A stretch of 64,000 bases of DNA from Nageia nagi (GCA_050084985.1 JBITNC010000001.1:82026001-82090000); one strand, 5' to 3'. Shown: positions 1 to 12,420, numbered from the stretch's first letter. Numbers and translations are program-made. Notes: generated by a model not told the origin, from the letters alone.

Positions 1-345
1 AGGATCATGCCATGCAATGTGGCATGGAGTTAGCATAGTAAGAGTCTTTCAATGAGGTAGTTAGTGCCAACCACCAGAGAGACTGCAACCTTGATAGAGA
101 TAGAGGCTACTGGTGAGATAGGGGCCTATACCAATGGATTAGTCAGGAGAACTATCTCATGGGTTATTAAGAGTTTTTTTAGGTTACCACCCTCAGTGGG
201 TCAGAGTAGTGTAACAAGTGAGAGTAGCCTATTAGGAGCATAGGCGAAGGGACAAGGGAAGATGAGCACTCCCCCTAGTTGGCATAGGAGAGGGATGACC
301 CTACACCATAGGGGTGTAGGAACTTTATAGAACTATATGTACCAT
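1..345 (+). pseudogene. Possible C-terminal end of an antisense ORF in element A
   Basis: This stretch is richer in G and C than the AT-rich tract that follows. It resembles the end of the antisense ORF of element B near 29400-29460: both have a run of Asp, Glu, Arg and Ser codons followed by the AT-rich tract. I see no clean frame, and the match is by eye only. It would be the same antisense gene as in element B, seen from its end. Confidence 0.25.
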
Positions 346-2875
346 TTTTGGCACCATAACATGCATGAGACTATGTATATGCATTATGAGATAAAAATGT
401 ATTGACACTAACATTTTATGATACACTTATTTTGTATATATGATACATATGCTAGACTTTGTTTATGACTGACACACATGGATGTACACTACTATGGATA
501 TTTTATATGATATATGATAACTCCTTTTTGAATTATATGCTTGTGTGACTTATGTGCATGTTTATGAATGAATGTGACAGATGTATGTATGTATTTTGTA
601 TATTATGGATGGGACCATGAGTGTATGCAAACAATACTATATGAACCTAAAAAGACTTAAAATGAACACATAAAATGAACCTAAAATGAAACTTAAAGGA
701 ACACTTAAAATGAACATGCATGTTTAACCACATCACTTGGTAAAAGAACTTGTATGCTTAAACACACAAATAAAATGAACATAAAATAACAAACACAAAA
801 TGATGATGAATAAACAAGCACAAGCAATAAATAATGACTAAATAATAAAAAGATAAATAAATAACAAAAAAGAGCTCACATGATAACAAAGAATGAAAAA
901 AATAATACCTAAAAAGAGATAAATTAAAACTAATAGAACGATACAAGATAAAATGAGATAAGAAAATGTAATAAATAACTTACAATACAAGATAAATGGA
1001 TTCCTAATAACAACCCAACATGAAAAAGTAAGAAAAACAAGCCAAAATACTGTCAAAATGCTACCAAAATTGTTTCATGAGTGCATGTAAAATGAGGAAG
1101 GAGTATGTCATAAAGAACACTCCTAATATACTCGATATATGTTGATTATGTCAATCACAATGATAAACATAGTCACAACATTGCCAAAATGCAACCAAAA
1201 TTTAAGCAAAGTGAAAATGACCCTTTTGAAAAAGTGAAAAATTACGAAATTTGGTGAACCTTAACAATTGACCATGTTGATGATTTGATAAACTATCTTG
1301 GTGATATGATAGAAGGTTGTACGATCTAAATGCAAGATCAAATGGTTTGAAAAATAGAGTTCGTTTGTCCCATTTTTGAAAATGAAACAAAAGGCTACTT
1401 CGACTAGGGTGACAATCCTTCAATGCTCACTAAAAGTGCATTGTTATGAGTAGCCCCCAAAATGACTCACAAAAATGGATGAAATGATGAAGTTAGGCTA
1501 TAAAAATTGATGTGCTAATCATATTTAGATCAGATAAGGACTAGAAAAATATAGATATGAAAATAGACATCATCTAACACACCAAAATGATAAATAAAAT
1601 AGCCAATGTTTTTAGGGATCAAATTTCATAACCATTCCTGAATCAAAATGAGCTATGAAATGATATGACATGACATCATAAGACCTAATGATATAAATAT
1701 GGATAATTTACAAGCTAAGACAACAATTTGACCTAGGTCAACATGCCAAGGTGATCACACACACATGCGCAAGGGGCCAACTTCAAACTAGAAACAAATA
1801 GATGAACTATGATAAAAAAAAAATAAACGAAATTAACTTTTTAGTGATACCAGAATGAAAGTGAAGCTAATGAAACTAACTATTCATCAAATCTTCAATG
1901 TTATACTAGCTTACAAAAGGTAAATAAAACCTAATTTTGACAAGATGATAAAAGATAAAACATGATGAAAATGAACAAAATGCAATGAACACACAAATGG
2001 CCACATACACAATGTTAAAATGATCATAAAAGAGATAAATAATGATAAAACAAGGTAAAAAAAGGCCTGCATCCATGAATTGACACAAGTCCATCAATGT
2101 CACAAGTTACAACAAGTTCATAGGGTATTTCCCTCAAAAACCATGATAGTGTATAGCCTATGAACTTGATATGGTGATTGAGACCCAAGTGGTTGTATCC
2201 TCATTGAGAATCCATGGATCCTGTATAGTGATAAGTGACATAAATGGACACATGAAAATGTTAGGGATAGGGTCTTTGCATGAGAAGAGAACAAAGGACT
2301 CAACATAATAAATAAGAAAAATAAAGATAATGATGAGAAGATAAATAAGATAAAATGCCAATAGACACAAATAACTTGATCCAACTGAGTTATTTTGGGG
2401 TTGACTTACATGCATGTCTAGGACTATACTTTCTTTGTTATAAAACAAATATAATGTCTAGCAACCCCAACTCAGATGAGGATTAAGAGTGAGGAAACAA
2501 AATGATAAATGCAAGATTGATAAAATATAGCAATGATAAAATGATATAAGGACTGACATATGATAGGGAGATGAGTGACTAGTGGCCTCTGTGTACCCAA
2601 AAAAGGTAGGATGACACTAAAAGTGAGAACCAACTAAGTATCAACTCCCAATGACATGATCAAAAGGGAAATGGTTGCATGTAGGCCATTCCTCAACACT
2701 TAGGGTAAGATAAACGAGTGACTAGATCAGGCTAACATGTTATAACAAACAAAGCAAGGATGATAAGATAAAATTCAAGCATAAATGAATTAAGCTGATA
2801 ATCTAAAGATAAACACACACAAAGAAAAACAAAGCAAGGTAAAATAAATATAGAATGGAAGAAGATGGAGAATGT
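346..2875. repeat. AT-rich 3' tract of element A with ATGAAC/ATGATAA-type words
   Basis: This stretch has no supported gene. It is built of loosely repeated words such as AAAATGAAC and AAATGATAA, with strong strand asymmetry: few C or T runs on the plus strand. Phrases near 2140-2240 (a 'CCAAGTGGTTGTATCC' block) and 2570-2660 have counterparts in element B at about 31520-31640 and 31890-31990. It therefore belongs to the 3' untranslated or LTR region of this family, downstream of integrase on the minus strand. Confidence 0.55.
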
Positions 2876-3449
2876 TAATAGGATCCATCTCCTCCCATCC
2901 CTCTAGATCCACCAAATGATAAGCATCTATACTAAATTTCTTCTTGACTATATAAGGCCCCAACCAATTTGGTGCAAACTTATCTCTAAGTGGCCTCTCA
3001 AGATGTGATTGTTGTTAATTTGGTTTAAGTACTATCTCACCAATTTCAAACTCTATGGGCTAGAATTTTTTATTATATATCCATTTAAACCATTCCTAAT
3101 AGACCTTATGACTTGCATGGGATTGACTTATCTCTAATCAATAAGGGTAAGCTGGTCTAATCTTGCTCGCTAGGAATCCTCATACGGAATGAGGCCTTGT
3201 AATTGAACTCTTAAAGACATGATTTCTAGCTCAAGGGGAATGACTACTTCGACACCATAGACTAATGAGAAAGGGGTAGCTATCTTGGGTATCCTAATGC
3301 TGGTGTGGTAGGAACATAAAGCATAAGAGAGACACTCATGCCAATTTATATGGCTATTGTTGACCATCTTCTTTAGAATGGTGATAATAGTTTTATTAAA
3401 TGCTTCTTCCTGATCATTACCTTGGGGATAGTATGGCATAGTGAAGAAA
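2876..3449 (-). pseudogene. Gypsy integrase, C-terminal half (element A), cut by element D
   Basis: Integrase joins element cDNA to host DNA. This part holds the end of the catalytic core, with PYYPQGNDQEEAFNKTI (the Glu of the D,D,E triad lies in the QEEAFNK segment). It continues through a W-H-E-C-L-S-Y-A-L-type stretch and TPFSLVYGVEVVIPLELEI, then a tail with GPYIVKKKFS at about 2910-2960. A stop interrupts it near 3170. The upstream half is at 8110-8800; the two were separated by insertion of element D at 3449/3450. Confidence 0.8.
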
Positions 3450-4552
3450 TGTAATATCCCCAAATTTGTAAAACATCCACTTTCTCTCCTCTTGGAGTGT
3501 GACGTTCATGGTAAAGGAGGAGAAACCAAAAATAAATTAATTTAGGAGTATTTTATTAATATTTTGCATTTATTTCTATAACCAAGGCTAAAGAGACCCT
3601 TGAGGCACTCACCCTTGGATTTTATTTAATTAATCTGGCTCAATTATTTGTAATTAATGCAATATTAGTCTCTCATAATGGGACGTTGCATTTATGAGCC
3701 ATTGATCTTGTAATTTGGCATCTCTAGGAAACCATTGTGGGACATTGGGCTTCCTAGGTCCCTAGATTTAATTGGTCATCCCAAGACACCAAAAGAGGGA
3801 TGTTGCACTTTGGGTGGTTCCAAGGTATGAGAGATCTTGTTATAAAAGGAGATGGGATGCATCATTTGTAGGCATGCTTGAAGATCATTAGAGTTTATCT
3901 CTTTTCGAGGGTTAGCAACTAGTGGAGTTGCAGCTTTCCAGCTAGCTTAGTGGGAGAGCTCGAGCCAGTGTGGAGGAGTTCTTACCTAAGCTAGGATAGT
4001 AACTCAAGCTAGTGAGATAGAGTTGCTAGAGTAGCTCGAGCCAATGAGGTGGAGTTACTGGAATAGTTTGAGCCAGTGTGGTGGGACTATTCCATCCCTG
4101 ATCTAGATCCAACCAGTGGGGTAGATCCAGATCTAGCCAATGCAACCATATTCTAGATCCAGATCTAACCTACCAAATTAGTGTAAGGAGGCACATCTGA
4201 GATCTAGACCAGCTGAATTAGTGTGAGGAGGCTCATCCAGCATTGGGGAGAAGAAATTGAAGAACTTACAGGGCTAGATCATCCAAATCTACCTTATGAG
4301 GGCAAACATCCCCCTTCTTGAGCATTTGGGTATTTTTCCTTGAGTATTGTACTTATCCATTTGGGATGTCCCAGCTCTTGAAGAATAAAATTCATTTTTG
4401 GCTTTATTTCTTGTTCAATTTGTAGATCTGATTTGAATTGAGCTATATAGAAAAATATATAAATATATATAAATTCCTAAGTAGTGATATTTCAACTTTG
4501 GAATATTACACTTTAACAAAAATTGCATTTTGTGAGTTTTGGGGATATTACA
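3450..4552 (+). repeat. 5' LTR of element D
   Basis: It begins TGTAATATCC and ends GGATATTACA, a near-perfect terminal inverted repeat of the usual TG...CA form. Its partner at 7004-8109 differs by about 16 substitutions in the first 370 aligned bases, nearly all transitions, plus a 3-base indel. Around 3840 there is a TATAAAAGG motif suitable as a promoter TATA box. Confidence 0.93.
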
Positions 4553-4553
4553 A

Positions 4554-4566
4554 TGGTATCAGAGCT
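4554..4566 (+). other. Primer-binding site of element D (initiator Met tRNA)
   Basis: TGGTATCAGAGC lies one base after the 5' LTR. It complements the 3' end of plant initiator methionine tRNA, the commonest primer of plant LTR elements. The next base departs from the usual C. Confidence 0.9.
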
Positions 4567-4722
4567 AGTTTTCCTGCCAGCCTATATTAGCTCATGCTAC
4601 CCAAGATCCATAATTACTACTTGAGAGAAAGAAGAGATCCTAATTACCAATCAAGCTTGGAGGAGAGAAACATAACAGATCTGTAGGGATCTAAAGAGTG
4701 GGAGGAAGCCGAAAAAGGGAAC

Positions 4723-6453
4723 ATGGCCAATTCCAACATAGCCATCTTGGATGCATTAAGGAATATGATAGATCAATTGCAGATACTCACATCCCGAAGA
4801 GGGAACTAGACTCCACCACCCAGCTGGGAGAATAGAAATGGCCAAGGAGAGAGCTCATCTGGGGCTAGATCTCATTATCAAAAGTCTGTACCTATTCCAC
4901 CTAAGCCTCTTTTCAAAAAAGAGGAAGATCCAAAGGAGATCTATCAGAGACATCAGGAGAGGCTTGACCAATTGTTTGATGAGTACATGGCCAAACCAGT
5001 AGAGTACAAAAACATCATATCTTTCCAAGAATTTTGTGGACAATTGGAGGGAGGACAAGGAGGACACCCACCTATCTTTAAGGAGCCATTGCAGAAGATC
5101 CAATTGGAGAAATTTGATGGAGGTGTAGGGATCTTGGTAAGAGGATGAATTCACCAGCTCCAAATGTACCTATCTTTCAATTATATAGCAAAAGATGAGG
5201 CCATACATTTTGCCACACTCTTCCTGAAGGGACAAGCCTATGAGTGGTGGCACCATGGATTGAAAATGTTGGGGCATGACCAGATCTCAACTTTTGATGA
5301 ATTTTGCCAAAGGTTGCTGGAACATTTTGAAAAGAAGATTGAAGAAAGTTACTTCCATGAGCTCACCAAGATCCAATAGAAAGGTACAATTGAAGAATAT
5401 GTAGATGAGTTTATGAATTTTTCTATTATGGTTTCAGATTTTTCAAAAGCTAAAAGGATGGCTATGTTCATGGAGGGTTTGAATGAAAATATCAGAGCAT
5501 CTATCAAAGCATTTGAGCTAAACGATCTTGATGAGGTAATCAGAAGGGATGTACCACTTGAATAAACCAGTCTAATCTGAGGAAAGAGCAATCAAGGAAG
5601 GATGCAGCCACCCCAGTAATAAATTATGCCAACAAGTAAAACAAATAGGAGCCAAGGAAGGCTCACATCTCCACCAAGGAGAAATACATGGCCATTGGGG
5701 TAGACATAGAGGGATCGAGAGATCTCACATTCTGAAATGAGAAGGAAAATGTGCTTTGTTTGCAGAGGATCATGGGAGCCAGGCCATCGCTGCAATGGAA
5801 AGGTGTAGCTTAGTTATGTAGAGGTAGTGGAGATGGAGGAACCTAAATCAAATTTGTGAAGCATTTTAGAATTTGTGGAAGAGTTTTCCACTCATGGCAC
5901 CTTGGCCACCATTAGTGGAGCAACCCATTGCCCCACATTACACATTCAAGGAAGAGCTCTAGGAGAAGAAGTGACTATTCTTATCGATGAAGGGGCATCT
6001 CACAACTTCATTGATGCTTTATTTGCTGCTGAGAAAGGAGTAAGGATGGACATTTTTGAAGGATTCAATGTGGCCAATGCTAATGGCTAGATCTCATTTT
6101 GCAATAAGGTGATTAGATAACTTCTAGTTGAGACCAACGATTACTCCATGAGAAGTGATTTCTATGTATATCCCATAGGAGGGACCTTGCACATGGTCTT
6201 TGGAATTTAATGGTTGAAAAATTTGGGGGAGATTAGGAAAAATTATGACACCTTGGAAATGAAGTTCTTGGCAAATGGAAAGGAGGTCATCATGAGAGGA
6301 TTGCAGGGTAGTAATAGGGCCACTTCACAAGCCCATCGATTGGAAGTAATAGAAGATCCAAAGCAGCAACATCGAATCATTCCTCATGTCCCAAATAGAA
6401 CTACCATGCAAGATGTCACCCAGTCCCAAGGTAACACGCCCACATTTGCTTAG
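4723..6453 (+). pseudogene. Gag-protease polyprotein of element D, stop-riddled
   Basis: From ATG at 4723 to TAG at 6451 a single frame of about 576 codons runs without any frameshift, broken only by premature stops. Gag (residues about 120-290) has the retrotransposon gag core, including LKGQAYEWWHHGLKM and FCQRLLEHFEKK. A zinc knuckle starts at 5752 (CFVC...GHRC). A retropepsin-like domain around 5980-6030 reads LIDEGASHNFID, with Glu in place of the Ser or Thr of the D-S/T-G active site. It ends soon after WLKNLGEIRKNY. RT and integrase are absent. Most stops fall where Gln or Trp is expected. Confidence 0.85.
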
Positions 6454-6988
6454 CCACTAACGAATTGGTTAAGAGTGTTCTTTTTCTGGATAATAAGTTG
6501 GAGGTTGATTGAAGATTGGAAACAAGTGATAATACTTGCTGGTTAGATTTACTTCACTTTGGCATATATGTCCCTGTTACAAGTATATTGCTGCAAAATT
6601 TTTTGGGACAAATTATCCATCATCTGGCTTAAAATGAGAAATAGAGGGATTGGAGATTTGGTATTACTTCATCATACTTTTCCTTGTGAACCACTCAACC
6701 ACTTATACCATTGGGATGTTGGGATGAATGTATTCATGCTTGCTGAAATTGTAGATTCTCCCTCCCATCATGTGATGCAGTCCTAGATAGAAGATAACCC
6801 ACTAGCACTCCTTGATTTCATTCAGGACTTGGATGTTGGGTTGTGGAGCTATGAAGGTAGACATTTTGGCCATCACTTGCAGTAGAAAATCAAAACTCTT
6901 TCTCCTTGTTCTTTCATCTGCATTACAGCTTTTGAGGATGGGAAAGAGAAGGGCCAATTTATCTTGAGTTGCTTGGGGACAAGCAATT
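6454..6988 (+). other. Interior of element D downstream of protease, no recognised gene
   Basis: About 535 bases between the protease frame and the purine tract. I see no RT, RNase H, integrase or chromodomain motif in either strand. It contains a 75-codon open stretch (6559-6786) with no recognisable features. It is probably a remnant left by the deletion that removed pol, or 3' untranslated sequence. Confidence 0.5.
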
Positions 6989-7003
6989 CAGGAAGGGGAG
7001 ACT
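6989..7003 (+). other. Polypurine tract of element D
   Basis: A purine-rich run (CAGGAAGGGGAGACT) ends directly at the TGTAATGTCC start of the 3' LTR, the expected place for the plus-strand primer. Confidence 0.85.
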
Positions 7004-8109
7004 TGTAATGTCCCCAAATTTGTAAAATGTCCACTTTCTCTCCTCTTGGAGTGTGACATTCATGGCAAAGGAGGAGAAACCAAAAATAAATTAATTTGGG
7101 AGTATTTTATTAATATTTTGCATTTATTTCTGTAACCAAGGCTAAAGAGACCCTTGAGGCACTCATCCTTAGATTTTATTTAATTAATCTGGCTCAATTA
7201 TTTGTAATTAATGCAATATTAGTCTCTCATAATGGAACGTTGCATTTATGAGCCATTGATCTTGTAATTTGACATCTCTAGGCAACCATTGTGGGATGTT
7301 GGGCTTCCTAGGTCCCTAGATGATTTAATTGGTCATCCCAAGACACCAAAAGAGGGATGTTGCACTTTGAGTGATTCCAAGGTATGAGAGATCTTGTTAT
7401 AAAAGGAGATGGGATACATCATTTGTAGGCATGCTTGAAGATCATTAGAGTTTATCTCTTTCCAAGGGTTAGCAGCTAGTGGAGTTGTAGCTTTCCAGCT
7501 AGCTTAATGGGAGAGCTCGAGCTAGTGTGGAGGAGTTCTTACCTAAGCTAGGATAGTAACTTGAGCCAGTGAGGTGGATTTGCTAGAGTAGCTCGAGCCA
7601 ATGAGGTGGAATTACTAGAATAGTTCGAGCTAGTGTGGTGGAACTATTCCATCCTTGATCCAGATCCAGCCAGTGGGGTAGATCTAGATCTAGCCAGTGC
7701 GACCATATTCCAGTTCCAAATCTAACCTACCAAATTAATGTGAGGAAGCACATCTAAGATCCAGACCAGCTGAATCAGTGTGAGGAGGCTCATCCAACAT
7801 TGGGGAGAAGAAATTGAAGAACTTGCAAGGCCAAATCATTCAAATCTACCTTGTGAGGGCAAACATCCCCCTTCTTGAGCATTTGGGTATTTTTCCTTGA
7901 GTATTGTACTTGTCCATTTGGGATGTCCCAACTCTTGAAGAATAAAATTCATTTCTGGTCCTATTTCTTGTTCAATTTGCAGATCTGATTTGAATTGAGC
8001 TAGATAGAAAAATATAAATATATATATAAATTCCTAAGTAGTGATATTTCAACTTTGGAATATTACACTTTAACAAAAATTGCATTTTGTGAGTTTTGGG
8101 AATATTACA
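7004..8109 (+). repeat. 3' LTR of element D
   Basis: It starts TGTAATGTCC and ends GAATATTACA, collinear with 3450-4552 over its whole length. It has the same TATAAAAGG motif near 7397. It is followed by AGGAA, the right copy of the target duplication. Confidence 0.93.
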
Positions 8110-8800
8110 AGGAATGCTAAATATTGTAACCATTGCATAATTCCCTAACATGTTAGTTCTTAAAAGGCATCCCATTATCCGATATAATTTTATGAGGGAT
8201 ACCAAAGTGAAAAATAATATGGGTGTTAATAAATTTTATGATCTTAAGACCAATGGTAGACACAAGGGGCTCATCCCCAACCCACTTGGTGAAGTACTCC
8301 ATCATGGTGATTATGAACTTATGTCTACTTGAAGAGGGAGGTACAAACTAACCTATGAGATCAAAACCTCACTATGTAAAAGGCCATAGAGACTAAATGG
8401 GGTTAAGTTCCTGAGTAGGAAGATGCTACAAATTAGAATGTTGTTGACACTTAACATACTTTCTAACATATTATTGATAATCCTTTTTCATATTTAGCCA
8501 ATAATATCCCATCCTAAGAATATGTTTAGCAATGGTCGTTCCTTTGAAATGTCCACCATAGATACCATCATGATAAATCTGTATAGAAATATACTAGTCA
8601 AAAAGCTCCAAACATTGAAGGAGGATACCATCATATGACCATTTGTAAACCATGTCTCCTAATATAACATATCGAGAAGCCTTTTGCTTAAATATTATTT
8701 TCTCACTTGCTGATAGGTTAGGAGGTGTGGCATTCCACTTAAGATATTCATACAACTATTTATACCTTAAATCATAATGTTTAATAGTGAACTCATTGAT
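8110..8800 (-). pseudogene. Gypsy integrase, N-terminal half (element A)
   Basis: The minus strand holds the H2C2 zinc-binding region (HDGIYGGHFKG, a GYYW motif and a KYVKCQQ segment, about 8480-8610). The front of the catalytic core follows: a GFDLIG stretch carrying the first Asp, EYFTKWV, and FGIPHKIISDNGMPF carrying the second Asp (about 8160-8390). One zinc-ligand Cys appears to be Tyr. The frame is broken by stops and shifts. The downstream half continues at 3449-2876 across element D. Confidence 0.8.
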
Positions 8801-8879
8801 TAAAACAAAAAATGGGCCCTGAGGTAAAGGTGAATTTAAGAGTAGACTCCTTCAATCTTGATATGTTGAATATGCTTAT

Positions 8880-9270
8880 GAGGGTTAGGAGGGATAAGAG
8901 AACCTAAGGATGCCATGCTATATTGGTAAATTAGTTAGATGACCTAAGATCCATATCAATCTTATAGGCTTTAAACAACTTTAGTAATTTCAAGGCTACC
9001 TCTCTGTAAGTATTCAAAACCTCATTATGACATTGATAAGTGCTAAAGATATGATTAAATATAAATTGAGAATCACCATAGATAAGCAACCTTTCAAATT
9101 TTAGCTCTAAGAATGCTTTAAGATCCAAAATTAGTGTCTCATAATCTGCATTGTTATTGGTGCATGATAAATCAAGCTTGAAGGAATATGGGCTAGGGAC
9201 ACCCTAAGGAGTGAAGACAACAGCTCCAACCCCTCCCCCTTGTTCAGAATTCAACTTATAGAAGTATATA
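8880..9270 (-). pseudogene. RNase H domain (element A)
   Basis: RNase H removes the RNA strand during reverse transcription. At 8931-9128 the minus strand has a typical plant gypsy RNase H middle: DLKAFLELKFERLLIYGDSQ followed by a stretch rich in Leu, Lys and Tyr ending near KIDMDLRSSN. GDSQ is the usual third-Asp motif. Upstream, at about 9130-9180, the NADYETLIL stretch corresponds to the conserved N-x-x-E-Y-E-A region. The open part is only 65 codons and is bounded by stops. Confidence 0.75.
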
Positions 9271-10680
9271 GTCATATAATATTATTCCTAGATGTCAACT
9301 ACATCCTCAATCTCATCCACCTTAAAAACATCCTCATCATGGAGGGTTATCTCAAGAGGAGTAGTTTCCTGACCCTTAATATACTTCTAACTAATAAAGA
9401 TGAGGTCAAACTTAGATAAGAACATGATCTATTTAGTATTTTGCATATTGTGATACACATTGCTCCTCATATGTTTCAATGGATTTGCTTTAGATATGAC
9501 ATAGGTTGTATGATTCAACATGTGATGTCTTAACTTCTTAGCAACAAAGACAAGGGTGAGACAAACCTTCTCAATGTATACATACCTAAGCTCATAATCA
9601 ATAAGTGTATGGCTAAGATAATATATGGCTTGCTCCTTAGCTTGATCATTCTTCTATGTTAGCATGACTCATAGGATGAAGTTAGTGGTCAGAAGATATA
9701 AGTGAAAGGGGACATCGATCAATATCATCAAAAGCCTTTTGATAACCCTCATTCTAATCAAATTTTATCCCCTTCTTAAGAAGCTCATTAAATGGATAAT
9801 ACTTGTCATATAGTTAAGCTATAAATTATCTAATAGCTTGAATTTTTCCTTGAAAACTCCTTAAAGTCTTGATGTCATGTGATGGAGGCATACAAGTGAT
9901 AGCTATGACTTTATTAGGGTTAACTTTTATACCTCTTTTGGAAATAATGAATCCTAGTAACTTTCCTAATGTGATGGAAAATACATATTTCCTAGGATTT
10001 AATCAACATTATGCTTAAGTAACATTTGGAATACCTTCTCCAAGACTTCCTAGTATTGATCTCTTGTTCTAGATTTGGCTAAGAGGTCATACACATAGTC
10101 CTCCATGATGTCATGCATCATGTCATGGAAAACATAGGTCATGGCTCGTTGATAGGTGGCACTAACATTATTAAGTCCAAACGGTATGACCTTATAGTAG
10201 TAAGTTACCCAAGGCATGGTGAATGCAATATTGTGTTGATCATCTAGGAAGATCCAAATTTGATTATATCTTGAGAAGTTAGGCAATGCAAAATTATCTT
10301 TGGGACAAGCTGCATTAAGATCTTTGAAATCCGTACAAACCTTAAGGCAACCTTTGGGCTTACTGAAAATGACCATGTTAGATAACCATTACGGATAGTC
10401 AATGGAATGGATGACCTTGGCCTCTAATAATATTTGAATATCCTCTTTAATCTAAATTGACACTATGGGATCAAATCTCCTAGGTTTTTGTTTGATAGGC
10501 TTAGCATCCGACTGAGTAATGGTATTATGGACTACAAAATTAGGATCCATACATGACATGTATTTATAACTGTAAGCAAAGACCTTAACATAATTCTTCA
10601 ATAGTTCAATGCCCTTTTCTCTTTCTAAATCATCTAAGGTATTCCCCAAGTATACTATCTTGGGGTTCATGGGATCATCA
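9271..10680 (-). pseudogene. Reverse transcriptase and connection region (element A)
   Basis: RT copies element RNA to DNA. At 10452-10670 lies the Tat-type linker with the segment KPIKQKPRRFDP. At 10050-10376 the fingers and palm show KPKGCLKVCTDFKDLN, ACPKDNFALP and IPFGLNNVSATYQRAM. The catalytic box reads YVYD instead of YVDD, losing one catalytic Asp. Downstream (9640-10050) broken frames still show KVNPNKV-like and LRSFQGK-like connection sequence. Several shifts and stops make it inactive. Confidence 0.85.
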
Positions 10681-12050
10681 TTGATATTGACCTCAACTGA
10701 CTTATCGATATGTATGTGGGACCAATCCTCTAACTACTTAAAAATGGGAATGTACGCATAGTCATCCTCATCCAAACTATTTATAAAAGAAGTTGAATTA
10801 GATGAGTTAGCTTTCTAAAAGAATTCAAAAGAAAATGACGCATCATGCAAACTAGAAGACATACCCAACAAAGATGAAGAGAGATCCATGGGCACATAAC
10901 TGATAAAATTGTATAAGTTGTAATGCAAAAGAGGAAAAAATGGTGATGGAACATAAAAAAAAAATCATTGAAACATCCAAGGCAAGGATACATGAAGGCT
11001 CATGGAAGAAATTATCTGGGATGGAACACTCCAAAGCATGAGGACTGGATGGACCAAAACATAACTAGATGTCATGTTCATCATCATGTTCGACCTCCCT
11101 TACTTGAAGATTAAGATCTATAAATTGTTCTTCCAAAGGTTTAAGTTTAGGGCCACAATACCCTAGACTACACTTATCTCGATCAGATTGAAATGGAATC
11201 AAAAAAGCATGAACTTTTTCTTGCTCATATTTTCCTAGGCTATACCCTTGCCACTTCCATCTAGCAAAGAGTTTATGCACCAATTCAAGACATGAAATAT
11301 ATTCTATTGTAGTACAAAATGTCTCTTTGAGACAATGCTCAATAGGAATGTCATGGGGTGAATATATGTAAATAAAGAAAGATTGGTTTAGATATGAGCC
11401 TAGTGGGATGAGGGAGCTAGGAGCAAGTGGGTATTTAGAAGGTATCCCCAAGTATTTTATGGAGGGAATATGAAAAAGTACATTTTTAATTTGATATTCT
11501 CCCTTGCTAAGATATTCATACTTAATGACCTTAGAAGATGGTGAAATGACCAAGTTAACAGGATGTTGGTCAAGAGGATTGGGACTAAAATTAGAGGAAG
11601 AGGGCTCATATTCCTATGATGAATCAGAGACCAGATAAGAGGAAGACACATGGAACTAATCAGGTGGAGGGGCTCTATGATATGATGGCTGGTCACTCCC
11701 AAATATGGGCATAGACTATATCTAATGACTAGAAGAAGGTCGCACAAAATCTTCTGGTGACTTACCCTCATGATGTAGAAAGGAATCCATGCCTAAGGGA
11801 GATGAAGAGGATGGTTGTGATGAAGAAGGAGATAGAATAAAAGATGAAGACAAAGATTAAGGTTGTTGTGAATAGGATGACATTGGATTAGGATGATCGT
11901 TCATGAGAATGATAAAGGGAAAAATATTCCCAAATGGTATTTGAAGGGACTCAAGGGAAAAAGTTGAGTTGTAGTGATTAAAGGGGTTTGGGTCATCTAT
12001 AATGCAATGGACCATTCTATTATGTAGATACTTCAGGAATATGTGCAAGA
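10681..12050 (-). pseudogene. Protease-RT spacer with G-patch-like motif (element A)
   Basis: The longest open part (11065-11553, 162 codons) ends with a segment containing WQGYSLGKYEQEK and, about 30 residues on, CSLGYCGPK. The Gly-Leu-Gly spacing recalls the G-patch-like motif found between protease and RT in some Tat elements. Its upstream part is rich in Ser, Pro, Tyr and His and is probably disordered. The 3' part is acidic (EVEHDDEHD). Assignment of the G-patch is by eye. Confidence 0.55.
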
Positions 12051-12420
12051 TCTATGGTATTGTCTCCATATCCTCTATCCATGTTCATCCTAAGAGTAAA
12101 TTATACTACATTTTGCCCTTGACTGCATGACATGTCACTATAATCTCTCTAACTCCAACCTTAACTAAAAGAATAACCATGCCCATTATCATCACCAAAG
12201 TATTGTTAAAGGCCCTAATTGTAAGTATAGGAGCATTCAAGAACTTAATAGGGAACTTTAATCTCTCAAGTTCCATAGATGATATGATATTAATGATCAA
12301 CCCATTGTCTACTAATATTTTCTTTGATGATTAAGAATCCATCCAAGCAACACTTTTTAACAATGGGTTTTTAGGCTTATTTGGATGAGAATACTAAATT
12401 TTATCGTAAATGAAGGTGAT
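12051..12420 (-). pseudogene. Retropepsin-like protease (element A)
   Basis: The minus strand shows the active-site strand ILVDNGLIINI near 12300, with Asn in place of Ser or Thr in D-S/T-G. It is followed by ILTIRAFNNT and, near 12100, YNLLLGWTWI, matching the Tat pattern YNLLLGRPWI. The order and spacing fit a protease of about 110 residues. The Asp is kept, but the frame carries stops. It lies between gag and the protease-RT spacer. Confidence 0.7.

Larger units (their letters stand above)
3450..8109 (+). mobile_element. Element D: LTR retrotransposon with gag and protease only
   Basis: Two directly repeated LTRs of about 1.1 kb flank a 2.45-kb interior. The flanking 5-mers AGAAA (3445-3449) and AGGAA (8110-8114) are a target duplication with one mismatch. 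The interior has an initiator-Met primer site, one gag-protease frame and a purine tract, but no RT, RNase H or integrase. It would depend on proteins from another element. It lies in the opposite orientation to its host, element A. Confidence 0.9.

Noticed and set aside
1906-2448. Minus-strand open frames of 65-96 codons with membrane-like composition
   Set aside because: Explained by the AT-rich strand-biased tract of element A.
4855-5163. 102-codon minus-strand open frame
   Set aside because: Antisense of gag of element D.
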